From: Panax quinquefolius
Taxonomy: Eukaryota; Streptophyta; Magnoliopsida; Apiales; Araliaceae
DNA: 64,000 nt
Direction: 5' to 3'
NCBI GenBank assembly: GCA_020205615.1
Contig: CM035173.1
Location: 30,472,293 to 30,536,292 of the forward strand
Position 1 is the first letter of the stretch, and each line of letters opens with the position of its first letter. Under the pieces are notes generated by a model. The model did no database searches, was not told the origin of the DNA, and saw nothing but the letters and a program-made list of their open reading frames with translations. Shown piece after piece: positions 26,001 through 36,837 of this stretch. The position numbers and the translations under genes are program-made.

Positions 26001-26201
26001 AAAATCAGGCTTATGCTGCAGCGCATTGTAATACTGTCCAACAAAATAAGTCCCTACCTGCAATCAAAAGTACAATTTAGATACAGAAAATACACTAAGG
26101 AAAAATACATACACATGCATATACATATACATATACATATATATAGAGAGAAAAAGAGGTACATGGGCAGCAGTGACCGGAAAGTGAAATGGAGTAGCCA
26201 T
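20022..26201 (-). CDS. G3BP: NTF2-domain and RRM protein, G3BP family
   Basis: Nine exons on the minus strand: 26201-26163, 26057-25923, 23636-23333, 23056-22803, 22711-22528, 22167-22046, 21954-21889, 21708-21627 and 20233-20022. All borders are GT-AG and the joined frame is continuous, 465 residues. Start chosen at MATPFHFPVTAAH, the family N-terminus; the in-frame codon further upstream is TTG. An NTF2-like fold covers residues about 10-128 (VGTYFVGQYY, FVHQFYSDAS, QTFFLAPQETGYFVLNDIF). A Pro/Glu/Gln-rich linker follows. An RRM spans about 309-390 (RNP2 VYVRNV, RNP1 CYAFVEFE). The C-terminus has an RGRGRGRG tract and Gly/Arg/Ser-rich tail. Plant G3BP-type proteins bind RNA and assemble into stress granules. 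Intron 8 holds nested Stowaway-like elements; intron 2 is 2.3 kb. It converges on the TPR gene. Confidence 0.93.
20768..21260. mobile_element. Stowaway-like MITE in intron 8
   Basis: Left end reads actccctccgtcccat, and the right end near 21230-21255 is its imperfect inverse (aaaatgggacgcaggga). Stowaway elements have this terminus and insert at TA. It is split by a second MITE. No coding potential. Confidence 0.75.
20939..21178. mobile_element. Second Stowaway-like MITE nested in the first
   Basis: Begins cactccctctgtcccac and ends in the inverse-like gtcagatggagagagta. It lies wholly inside the MITE at 20768-21260, with TA at both borders. A younger insertion of a related family. Confidence 0.7.
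23637..25922. other. Large intron 2 of the G3BP gene
   Basis: No exon-like segment was recognised. A short MITE-type end, ctgagacggatgaagta, lies near 25560. ORFs here (for example 24249-24449, 25008-25199) lack family motifs. Confidence 0.6.
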
Positions 26202-27885
26202 TGGTGAGCAAATGTCGAAACCTAAATCCCTAGATCTGCAATACGAATCAAGATCTGTAGACGCCAAAACCTGATATAAACATTACATGTATGTATATAT
26301 ATATTATAAGTATTTACTATTTAGTACAGCATCATTTTTCCCCTTTTTAGAGAGAGAAGATTCTGATAATGAGATTTTAGGGGAGAGAAAAACCTAATAT
26401 AGTAGTAGAGTTTAGTAGTTTACTAGCGGAGGGGATTTGGGAAGGAAGGGTTTGTGTCACTTGTTTGAGTGTATTGTGGCTGAGCTCGTCGCCACTGGTT
26501 TGGCTGGAACTTGGGGGCGCATTTTAATATGAAAATGACCCTTCCCCGCTCCTTTTTGCTAACGTGAGCTTACAGTTTAGTGTTCACTGTTCCTTGAGGA
26601 TGTTATCCTGACCATCCGATTTGGGGTTTTAGCTTGTGTTATATTGGTCCATAGTATAATTTTTCATTAATTGCCATGTTATTTTAAGAAATGTTTGATA
26701 AAATTAAATGAAATACTTCTGAATATTTAAGTAATTTGAATAAAATTTTAAAAATTAAATAAAAAAAATTATTTGATAATTGACATGTTTAAAATATTTA
26801 ATTGACATGTCTAAAATATTTAAATAATATATTTTTATTATTTTATCCTTCTGAAAAATTTAAAATTATTATAAATTTATTTAATATTATTTAATATAAT
26901 AGTTAATATTGTAAAAAAAATTAAATATAAAATACTTCATTCAGCCAAAAAAATTACACTTATCATTTAACTCAAAATTTTGATCGATTCAGTCATTCAG
27001 ATCATTTTTATTCAAAACAAACGCACTAAATAGCTGACCGATTCAATAATTTACACATTCAACTCTAAACATACACCCATTAATATTGTGAATTTAATAT
27101 TTTCTAATATAAGTCGTTTTAGAGAAATTTTTTTGTTCCTTAATATAAGTCGTTTGATAATTTTAAGTAAGCATTAATTGCTTAGTTTCTAATATTATCC
27201 CAAGTATTAAATGTAACTTTGATTCTCTCGCTATTTTCTGTCCAATAAATAACAATCTTTTCTTCTAATACAAGGATAATATAAATAATTAATATTATAT
27301 TTAATGTTACACAATTATTTTTTTAATATTTATGCACAACTCTAAAACGATGAATATTAAGAAACAGAAAGAATAATTATTAGTATATGATTAGGTCTGG
27401 TAACGGGGCAGGTATATTCCTAGATTCTTTTCTATACTCGTCTCCGTCAATATGCTGTTTTTCCTACCCAATTTATCATCAAAAATAATATTTAATATTC
27501 GACTAGTCTCGTTTCTTTCAAATTCTCCCATTTTTTTATATATATTTTTTAAATTCTTTTATATTAATTTTGTATACTAATCTAAATTCAAAATCAAATA
27601 ACATTCAATGTTTTTATTACTAGTCTATGTGATGGAGCCATGGAGGGTATACCGGAGAAACATTTTATTTGTAAAATAATAAAGAGATAAAATTTATATC
27701 AAAATTAAAATAATATGTGACAATTAATTGTTAAAAGCACTTTACTAAAATATATTATTAAGTAGTATTTATTGATTTTTGAAATAGTAAGTTTACAAGT
27801 TTCAATTTAATGAATTTACAAACATATAAAATTTTGAATTCGGTTAACATGAAATTTATTTTTTAGTAAGTTGATTAATTAGGCA
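26202..27885. other. Upstream of G3BP gene, AT-rich intergenic
   Basis: 26202-26460 probably contains the promoter and 5' UTR of the G3BP gene, with a purine-rich stretch at 26341-26400. Beyond it the sequence is AT-rich. Near 27385 ttaggtctggtaacggggc resembles a hAT terminus, but no partner was found. Confidence 0.45.
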
Positions 27886-27898
27886 ATAGAATACTGAC

Positions 27899-28103
27899 GG
27901 CAAAAAGTATTTTTTGTCCATTGTGCTTATAGTGTTTTAACTAATTAGTCACTGTGCTTTTAATTTATTCAATTAGCCCACTATACTATTTAAAAATGTG
28001 CAATTAACTCATTCCGTCCAATTTTGCAGACGGGCGTTAAAAAATTGGCCTTATTTTCCTACGTGGCTTTTATTAATTAAACGCTAATGATGTGTATTTG
28101 CTG
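27899..28103 (+). repeat. Left terminal inverted repeat
   Basis: About 205 bp, inverse of the right repeat with few mismatches. It continues past the point where the right copy is cut by an LTR, up to atgtgtatttgctg. Confidence 0.8.
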
Positions 28104-28511
28104 CTGTAGTCAGCAAGACCAATTAGTTAAGCCTCCGTGGAATGGGCGGGAGAAAACCATAGCAAACAAAAGAAAAACAAAGGCACAAATCGAGGAATAA
28201 ACAAACCTTCGTCTAGGGCTCAAAAGCAAACCTTCGTCTGAGAAAAAATCGAGGAAGGAGGTGGTGGTCTCTGGCGACACAAACAGACGAACAAGGTTAG
28301 GGTTTCAATCGTCTACCATAGTAAGCGTCTACAGACATGCATAATCGCCACCTGAACAATCGCTCACCACAGCTTAGGGTTCCAATCGCCTACCGAACAA
28401 TCGTCTACCATGTAAGTGTGGTTTGGGTTCCACCAATTTTTGTCTGAAAAATAAAATATTGCACTCTTTTCATCTTTGTTTTCTCTTACAAGCGAAGGTA
28501 TACGGTATTGA

Positions 28512-31096
28512 TGTGACGCCCCCAAAATAGGTATACATCACCCATTTTGAGTCGTTAATAACATGGTACAGAAACAACTACAACTTTATTAATACAACAT
28601 ATAAACTATGAGTTTAAATACAAATATTGCCATCTAGACAATATTCACACCCAAATAAGTCCTCATTACAATTATTGGTACATTATTTTACAAAAATGGT
28701 GAGGACTACTAAAACGACTTTCTAGAACCTTCATTCCATACCCCGACTAAGACTACGCTACATTCTCGCCTCCCAGAGAAAAAAAAAATGGAACAAAAAG
28801 GAAAAGAGTGAGCTCAACTAGCCAAATAAAGAATATTATGACTAAGATAATATAGAACAAATTATCGTTAGTCATCAATGTGAAAAATCGATAAAATAAA
28901 ATAGATAACAAGTTTCAGATCAATATTCGCAGTGAAATAATAATTCATAAAAGAGTTACGTAGAGAATGAAATCTACTATTATCTATGAATTTAAAAAGT
29001 CCATCATCAATATTTTATCCTTGTAACATCAATCAATATACATCTTGAATCAAATATTCATCTTTACTACTACAGCCAAAGATATTCATCAATTAATTAA
29101 TGTTCATCTCAACACTGCTCATCTTCATCTTTACTTACTCAAAGATATTCATCGAAAAATCATTAATCTTTGCACTACATGCCAAAGATATTCAGTAATA
29201 TCATCATTTAGGACTGAGGATAATGAAAAAATATTTTAAAGAAAACGAATCCAGTGAAACAAAAGAACAAATATTAAGGATTCGTACTTTAAACAATCCA
29301 AGTTCAAAAATACTTCATTAATAATCATAGTGAAGTAAAATTCAAGAATGATCAAAACATGGATACAATCAAAACTAGTATCCATAAAAGATATTTTAGA
29401 CAAAAACTGAAAATTTAATTTTTACGTGAATAATGTAATTCGTGATATGAATAGTCTTGATATCGTGAATAGTCCAGATATCGTGAATAGTAACTCCCCG
29501 ACACTAAAAGACAAGAATTTCACAAGAAAAATCTTACCAATATTCCCAAGATAAATGATATTAGAAAAATAATATCATTTAAAAAAAAAAATCCTTACCT
29601 CGAAAAAGATGTTTTTTGGTATCTGGAATCTGGATATATAGTCTTTGAAGGAACTAGTATCAGATAACAACAATCAAAATCTCAAAATACTCACAAAAAT
29701 ACGCTCGATAATATATAGAGAGAAATTTCGATTTCACGGTGTGATTTTCAATTCTAACCCAAGACCCTTATTTATAGGAAATTCTTTAAACACCAAAAGC
29801 AAAAAATTTAATAAATATTAATATTATTTTTCCACAACTTCCTACGCACACTAATTGAGCCAAACATCAGCCACCCACTCAATTAAAGTAAGAGAAACGT
29901 TTTTCGTAAATAAAATATTTTAAACTTCAAAAATTAATTATTTCGAAACTTCGGAACTTCAATAATTCATAATAAATAGCCCTTTTGTCAGAAAAAATCA
30001 AACCTTATGTCTTTTCCATAGAAAATTCAATTATATACAACTTTGCAGAAGAAAGTTTTTCCAAATTCCAAACAAAAATTGACCGAAATCCACAAACGGG
30101 CGATTTTACAGGCTATAATCAAATTTCAGTTAAGAAATGGGCCCACAGACATGTTTAACATGTTTTAAACAACTTTTGCAACAAAAATACTCTTCCTCCT
30201 CATATATTCATATATCCCACATTCATTGTAAAAAATATCATCATTATTATATTATTAAAATATAATAATATATTTAAATGAATTATTTATCAGAAAAGAT
30301 AAAATAACAATTTTTCAACAATTGTCACATTAAAAATTTTCTCCATATATATCCACATAAAATAAATATTTTTCTTATTATATAAATCAATAATTAATTA
30401 TTCACAAATAATATTATAGAATCACAATCACAAATGACAGCGGTTCCCGTGGAAAGAGGGGCTTTTCAATAAGGATTTCTCCTTACTAATGCAGAATTAG
30501 GTGACCAAACCTCTCCTTAGACGAACTTTCTAGACATTGCCAATAATGTTATCTAATAATATTATTCAAATAATATGAATTATTGATCTGATATTGAAAA
30601 TATTGTGTAGTGACAATTATCAAAACAACAATAATATAAAATATCAACGTAGCAATTATTGAATCAATAAAATAAAATATTGAATAAGAATTCATGAACA
30701 ATTATTGAGTAGTGCCTTCACGTAAGAATCAATAATTGGTGCAATACCGTGCTTCAACGTGTTTTAACCACCGTATTCCAACAAGATTAATCTGTGAATA
30801 ACTACTATCATTATTTATAAATAACTTATACTTTTCGCTTTCTTCATCCAATCTCTTTCCGTTATGGGGCCCACATAAGGTCGCTACCGTCGCATTTAAT
30901 ATTCTCCGACGGTAAGAATATTCCACGACCAAACTAATATTCTCCGATAAAAAATGAATATTTTATAACCACTTTCATATTTGAAATATTTGCGCATTTT
31001 ACCCATAACTAACCACATTAATCAAATCAACCCTTACTATTTCAAAATAATAAATAAAGAAAATTTGATTTTATTATAATAAGTTGTGGTTTTACA
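28512..31096 (+). mobile_element. Solo LTR, subfamily A (LTR1)
   Basis: Runs TGTGACGCCC to GGTTTTACA, 2585 bp. Left flank is attga (28507-28511) and right flank aaatg (31097-31101): these do not match each other. They match the flanks of LTR2 read on the other strand. A minus-orientation TATA region (tatttatagg near 29769) and donor-like ttacctcg (near 29597) are present. Confidence 0.88.
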
Positions 31097-31389
31097 AAAT
31101 GCTAATGATGTGTATTTGCTGATCGGGACGAAGATATAAGCAGAAACCATTGCAAAGCAAACCATTGTTGCTCTTAATGTCTGTCGAACTCGATTGTGTT
31201 GATTGGGAGAGAGAATACATGGGACGATCTTGATCGTATGTGAGGTGAAAGTGAGTGGGTCGATTGAAGAACTGAAGATCGAGTGAAATCGAGTGGGTCG
31301 AGTGAAGAACTAAAGAACTAGGGTTCCCCATTTCTAAGTAAAAGTGCACGAAAATTAGGGCTTTTGCTTGAAAATTGGTTTCGAGGTAA

Positions 31390-31953
31390 ATGCAAATGTA
31401 TTGTACATCTAATATGGCTTCATCCCGAACTAGCTCAATGTCAACCACTGCTTCAGAACTGCACAAGTGTTTTTGTGATGTACCAGATTTCGATCAGATT
31501 TCAAGAAAGATAGGTCAAAAGGAAAAAGGTTTTATGGGCACAATTCTACGGGTTAGTTTACTCTCATTATATTTGTAATCTGCATTTCATTCCTATCTTT
31601 GTTTAATATGGCATGTGGCTCTGTTTTCCCCATCTCTGTTAAATAATATTTGGTTAATTATATATATTTGATAGGAATCTGGGAGATATTGTGGATATTT
31701 TCAATGGATTGAAGTGCCTTCCAATGTTGATGAAGTAACTAGTGTGATGAGCAAGCTAGTTGAAGAGGTGAGCTTGGTGATGGAAAAAAATGCTAAACTG
31801 AAGCAGAAGTTGAAAATTTTGAAGAAAGAAACACTGATAAAGGAAATGGAAGTTGATAGACTTAAGGAGGCAAACTCAAAACTTAGATGCAATTGTGTAT
31901 TTTCATGGATTGTCACTACAATTCTAATCTTGACATGGATTTACATGTATTGA
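31390..31953 (+). CDS. Small GRF zinc-finger, coiled-coil, membrane protein
   Basis: Two exons, 31390-31551 and 31675-31953, with GT-AG borders (CGG|GTTAGT, gatag|GAATCT) and a continuous frame, 146 residues. A second ATG at 31414 would also serve. Residues about 26-66 resemble a GRF zinc finger: CFCDVP, then ESGRYCGYFQWIEVP. The Cys expected in the middle (a GC in FYGC-type sequences) reads FMGT, so zinc binding is doubtful. Residues about 75-120 are a Lys/Glu/Leu-rich coiled coil, and a hydrophobic C-terminal segment (about 126-145) could anchor a membrane. It lies in the transposon, so it is probably transposon-borne and not a host gene. The reading frame is undamaged. Function unknown. 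Confidence 0.6.
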
Positions 31954-32627
31954 TTGTAATGAACTTGGTTATCAGTTGTCAAGATTTTTATTTCCATGGA
32001 TTGTAATAGGTTGTAATGTACCCCCATTGAAAATGAGATTTTTAGTAAATGAAAGTGTAATATTAGTGTGGTTTGATTAGTAGTAATATATTTAGTAGTT
32101 TTTTATTTAGTAAATGGTCATGGTACTAACAAATTGAACATGATTGTAATGGATGTGGTGTCTTGTAATGGTATTGTATTAATTGTAATGAACTTGGTTA
32201 TCAGTTGTCAAATATTGTTGCCAACAACAATTGCCAAAAATAGTTGACAAAAACAGAGCCAACACTAATTGTTAAAAAATAGAACCAACATCATAACCTA
32301 ACTTGAACACAACCAACAATAAATGTTACCAACAACAATTGCCAAAACAGAGACAACACCAAATGTCAAAAACAGAGCCAACAATCCTGATAAAGTATAT
32401 TAAGTCAACTTATAAGCATAACCATAATTATATTAAGCATAACCAACTGATAAAGTATATTAAGCTAATACAGAATTTGGTTATCAACCACAAAACATAA
32501 CCACATTAAGAGACCAATTCCATACAGAATTTGGTTACCAAAATATTACATTAATATGGTCCCTTTGATAGTGTCAGAACAACAAAGTACAACCTAATGT
32601 CCAACAAAATAATGAACCGTAACTTGT
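31954..32627. other. AT-rich spacer between convergent transposon genes
   Basis: Contains partly repeated phrases such as tgtaatgaacttggttatcagttgtca (31957 and 32183 areas) and aacaattgccaaaa near 32228 and 32336. No gene was recognised. Confidence 0.5.
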
Positions 32628-33130
32628 TCAGTCTAGTCTTCTTTTAGCCCTTACTTTCCACCTGGTTGATGGTCTTGGTCCACTTGCTGCTCTTCTAGGC
32701 TGTAAATGGTCCATTTGTTGCCCTTCCCTTGCACCTGCTCCAGTCTCACTTGTTGCCAGTCTTGGGCTTTTCCTTACCTACATGGACAAAACCAATTAGT
32801 GATTGGCTGCCAACAAGCATTGAAGTAATATACAATTCCTTAATTCTTTTTGCCCAGTTTGATTTCCATTTCCAAAATTCTGTCCTTGACCCCTTTCTTT
32901 CCTTTTCACATGTAGATTAGAACCACTTGTGAAATAATATACAAGTAAATATTAAAAATTGGTTTTAAAAAAGCTTACCCCCAGCTTATTAGGCCTTGGG
33001 GCACCTCCAGATTGTGGGGTAGCTTGAGTAGATTGTGGGGTAGCTTGAGTATGTTCTTCAGTAGGTTGTGTCCCAATTTCATCCCTTGGTTGTGTCCACT
33101 TACAACCTAACTTGTACACTTAAACCTATG
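32628..33130 (-). pseudogene. C-terminal piece of an element protein, convergent to the GRF gene
   Basis: Two exon-like blocks on the minus strand, from about 33130 to 32979 and from 32777 to 32628, joined in frame (GGG|GTAAGC donor, atgtag|GTAAGG acceptor) and ending TGA. The translation has a duplicated TQATPQS, then APRPNKLG and a basic tail ending RAKRRLD. Basic low-complexity tails of this kind follow the zinc knuckle in many plant MULE transposases. No catalytic part was seen, so the assignment is weak. The tail-to-tail layout with the GRF gene recalls the convergent genes of MuDR. Confidence 0.35.
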
Positions 33131-33390
33131 TGATTTCCATTTATCACATCAACATACAAACTCTATAATCAGTGAAGTTATGGCTACCAACTATTAGGGA
33201 AACAACACTTTTACACTTTTACACTAATGTTGGTAGCCATAACTTCACTGTTAATATTCCTCTGGTCTTTCATGTTTAAATCCAAAATATCATCAAGTTT
33301 TTTCACTGGTGCATAAAAGTGCAATACTTCATATGAGAACTTGGGGATTGGAAAAAACAAAGATGAAAAAGTGAAATACTTCCTATCAAT

Positions 33391-35959
33391 TGTAAAACCC
33401 CAACTTATTATAATAAAATTAAATTTCCTCTATTTATTATTTTGAAATAGTAAGGGTTGATTTGATTAATGTGGTTAGTTATGGGTAAACTGCGCAAATA
33501 TTTCAAATATGCAAGTGGTTATAAAATATTCATTTTTATCGAGAATATTCGTTTGGTCGTGGAATATTCTTCTTGCTTCGGGGAATATTCGTACGATGCG
33601 ATGGCGCGACCTTGTGTGGGCCCCTATAACGGAAAGCGATTGGATGAAAAAAAATGACAAGTATAAGATGTTTATAAATAACTTGGCGTAGTTATTCACA
33701 GATTATCTTTCATTGGAATACACGGTGGTTAAAATACGATGAAAGATACCAGTATTGCACCAATTATTGATTCTTACGTAAAAGGCACTACTCAATAATT
33801 GTTACGTGAATTACTTATCAATATTTTATTTTATTGATTCAATAATTGCTACGTTAATATTTTATATTATTGTTATTTCAATAATTGTCACTACACAGTA
33901 TTTTCATTATCAGATCAATAATTCATATTATTTGAATAATATTATTAGATAACATTATTGGCAATGTCTAGAAAGTTACATCTAAGGAGAGGTTTGGTCA
34001 CCTAATTACGCATGCCAAGAAGGAGAAATCCTTATTGAAAGCCCTCCTTCTAGGAACTTCCCGGTTGTCGATAATGTGATTCGTAATATTATTTGTGAAT
34101 AATTAATTATTGATTTATATGATAAGAAAAATATTCATTTTATGTGGATATAGATGGAGAAAATTTTTAATGTGACAATTGTTGAAAAATTATTATTTTA
34201 TCTTTTCTGATAAATAATTCATTTAAATATATTATTATATTTTAATAATATAATAATGGTGATATTTTTTACAATGAATGTGGGATATATGAATATATGA
34301 GGAGGAAGAGTATTTTTGTTGTAAAACATGTTAAACATGTCTGTGGGCCCATTTCTTAACTGAAATTTGATTATAGCCTGTAAAATCGCCCGTTTGTTGA
34401 TTTCGGTCAATTTTTGTTTGGAATTTGGAAAAACTTTCTTCTGCAAAGTTGTAGATAATGGAATTTCCTTTGGAGAAGTCATAAGGTTTGAATTTTTCTG
34501 ACAAAAATGCTATTTATTATGAATTATTGAAGTTCCGAAGTTCTGGTATAATTAATTTTTGAAGTTTAAAATATTTTATTTAAGAAAAACGTTTCTCTTA
34601 CTTTAATTGAGTGGGTGGCTGATGTTTGGCTCAATTAGTGTGCGTAGGAAGTTGTGGAAAAATAATATTAATATTTATTAAATTTTCTGCTTTGGTGTTC
34701 TAAGCAATTTCCTATAAATAGGGTGCTTAGGTTAGAATTGAAAATCACACCAGAAACTAAAATTTTCTCTCTCTATATTATCGAACGTATTCTTGTGAGT
34801 ATTTTGAGTGTTGCTATACGGTACAAGTTCCTTTTAGCACTATATCCAGTATTCCAGTCAGAAGTACTGTCTTTTCGAGGTAAGGGATATTATTTTTTTA
34901 AAAAAATGATATTATTTCTTCTAATATCATTATGCCGGAATATTGGTAAGATTTTTCTTGTAAAATTCTTGTCTTTTAGTGTCGGGGTTACTATTCACGT
35001 ATACGGCACTATTCACGTATATGGCACTATTCACGAACATGGCACTATTCACAGAAAAATTAAATTTTTATTTTTTGTCTAAAATATCTTTTATGGATAC
35101 TAGTTTTGATTGTATCCATGTTTTGATCATTCTTGAATTTTACTTCACTATGATTATTAATGAAGTATTTTTGAACTCGGATTGTTTAAAGTACGAATCC
35201 TTAATATTTGTTCTTTTTGTTTCAATTGGATTCGTTTTTCTTTAAAATATTTTCATCATCCTCACCTAAATGATGATATTACTAAATATCTTTGGCACAG
35301 AGTGCAAAGATTAATGATTTTCGATGAATATCTTTGGCCGTAGTCAAAGATGAGCAGTGTTGAGATGAACATGACGGTCATGAATATCTTTGGCACAGTA
35401 GTCAAAAAGATGAATATTTGATTCAAGATGTATATTGATTGATGTTACGAGGATAAAATATTGATGATGGACTTTTAAATTCATAGATAATAGTAGATTT
35501 CATTCTCTACGTAACTCTTCTATGAATTATTATTTCATTCTATAATATTGATCCGAAACTTGTTATACATTGTATTTTATCAGATTTTTCCCTGTTGAAG
35601 ACTAACGATAATTTATTCTATATTATCTTAATTATAATATTCTTTACTGGGCTAGTTGAGCTCACCCTTTTCCTTTTTATTCCATTTTTCTTCTCAGGAG
35701 GCGAGAATGTAGCGAGTCTAGTAGTCGAGTGCGGAATGAAGGTTCTAGAAAGTCGCTTTTAGTAGTCCTCACCATTTTTGTAAAATAATGTACCAATAAT
35801 TATAATGAGGACTTATTTGGGTGTGAATATTGTCTAGATGACAATATTTGTATTTAAACTCATAGTTTATATCTTTTATTAATAAAGTTGTAGTTGTTTC
35901 TGTACCATGTTATTGACGACTCAAAATGGGTGATGTATACCTATTTTGGGGGCGTCACA
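33391..35959 (-). mobile_element. Solo LTR, subfamily A (LTR2), inverted to LTR1
   Basis: Runs TGTAAAACCCC to GGCGTCACA, 2569 bp. Left flank tcaat (33386-33390) is the reverse complement of the attga left of LTR1. Right flank tattt (35960-35964) reversed is aaata, one mismatch from the aaatg right of LTR1. The promoter region cctataaataggg is at 34711, followed by the leader gaattgaaaatcacac and by the donor-like cgaggtaaggg near 34876. Confidence 0.88.
34711..34723 (+). promoter_or_regulatory. LTR2 TATA region
   Basis: cctataaataggg, present at the same place in every LTR copy and followed about 20 bp later by gaattgaaaatcacac. Confidence 0.65.
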
Positions 35960-36142
35960 TATTTAATTTGTAAAAGCCACGTAGGAAAATAAGGCCAATT
36001 TTTTAACGCACGTCTGCAAAATTGGACGGAATGGGTTAATTGCACATTTTTAAATAGTATAGTGGGCTAATTGAATAAATTAAAAGCACAGTGGCTAATT
36101 AGTTAAAACACTATAACCATAGTGGCCAAAAAGTATTTTTTC
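35960..36142 (-). repeat. Right terminal inverted repeat, outer part
   Basis: Reverse complement of the left repeat from 27899 inward to about 28083, where LTR2 interrupts it. Its inner continuation now lies at 31097-31121. Confidence 0.8.
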
Positions 36143-36149
36143 ATAGAAT

Positions 36150-36667
36150 CTTTGACACATCGACCTCTTGCATTCAGTAGTCGATGTCTATCGATCAATT
36201 AATGAACTTATCAAAAAATGAACTTCATGCTAACCACTTCCAAATTTTTGGGCTGAAAGTCTGAAAGTGCTTCTATTCTACACCTAAAATTTCAACTTCT
36301 AAAAATACTTCTAAAACTTTCAATCATTTTTAAAATACATTTCCTCCGTTCTTACAAATGATGAACAAAGTACAATTTACACACATATTAAAAATTAAAA
36401 AAACATTAAATTAAATTTACCACACAAAATTATATAAAGTGATGAACACTTTTATTTCTTTATACTAATTGACTCACATATTTATCATTCACTTTATGTA
36501 TTTTATATCATTTTTTGGGATAAAATAATTGTATGGTGTTTTATTTTTTTCAGAATCAAAATAATAGAATTTTAGAAAATTATAAAACTTTATATGAGAG
36601 AATATGGATTTATATATTTCGTAAAACATAAAAATAGCATTTTAAATATCAGTAATTTACTAAAAAG
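36150..36667. other. AT-rich spacer before tRNA gene
   Basis: No gene or element ends were recognised. Confidence 0.55.
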
Positions 36668-36749
36668 CGTGGTCGGCAGGATTCGAACCTGCGCGGGACG
36701 AGCCCACATGATTTCTAGTCATGCCCGATAACCACTCCGGCACGACCAC
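36668..36749 (-). tRNA. trnS-AGA: tRNA-Ser (AGA)
   Basis: The minus-strand 82-nt sequence folds as a serine tRNA. Seven perfect acceptor pairs join GTGGTCG and CGACCAC, followed by discriminator G. The anticodon loop is CTAGAAA with AGA, there is a long variable arm typical of tRNA-Ser, and the B box is GGTTCGAATCC. A T-run follows directly (CTTTTT), a polymerase III stop. No intron. It is 88 bp from the PPR ATG, on the opposite strand. Confidence 0.96.
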
Positions 36750-36837
36750 AAGATTGAAGAATATTACATGCCTTTTGTTTTATTGGATGGGCCTTAGTTA
36801 GTTGACCAATCCAGGCTTGCCACGACATTACCTTCAC

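Larger units (their letters stand above)
27886..36149. mobile_element. Mutator-like element with nested inverted LTRs
   Basis: Long inverted repeats close it: 27899-28103 on the left matches the reverse complement of 35960-36142 plus 31097-31121 (shared words aattggccttattttcc, caattagcccactata, aatgtgcaattaac). Both flanks contain atagaat (27886-27892, 36143-36149), a possible remnant of the roughly 9-bp duplication. Long repeats and flank size suggest Mutator superfamily; without a transposase core this is inference. Removing the two LTRs leaves about 3.1 kb with a GRF zinc-finger gene and a convergent partial frame. The right repeat is split because the inner 31097-33390 segment is inverted. 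Confidence 0.65.

Noticed and set aside
26202..26267. Upstream extension of the G3BP frame
   Set aside because: First codon is TTG, and the family N-terminus starts at MATPFHFPV.
36802..36837. Upstream extension of the PPR frame
   Set aside because: Begins with TTG, not ATG; the ATG at 36838 or, better, 36892 is preferred.
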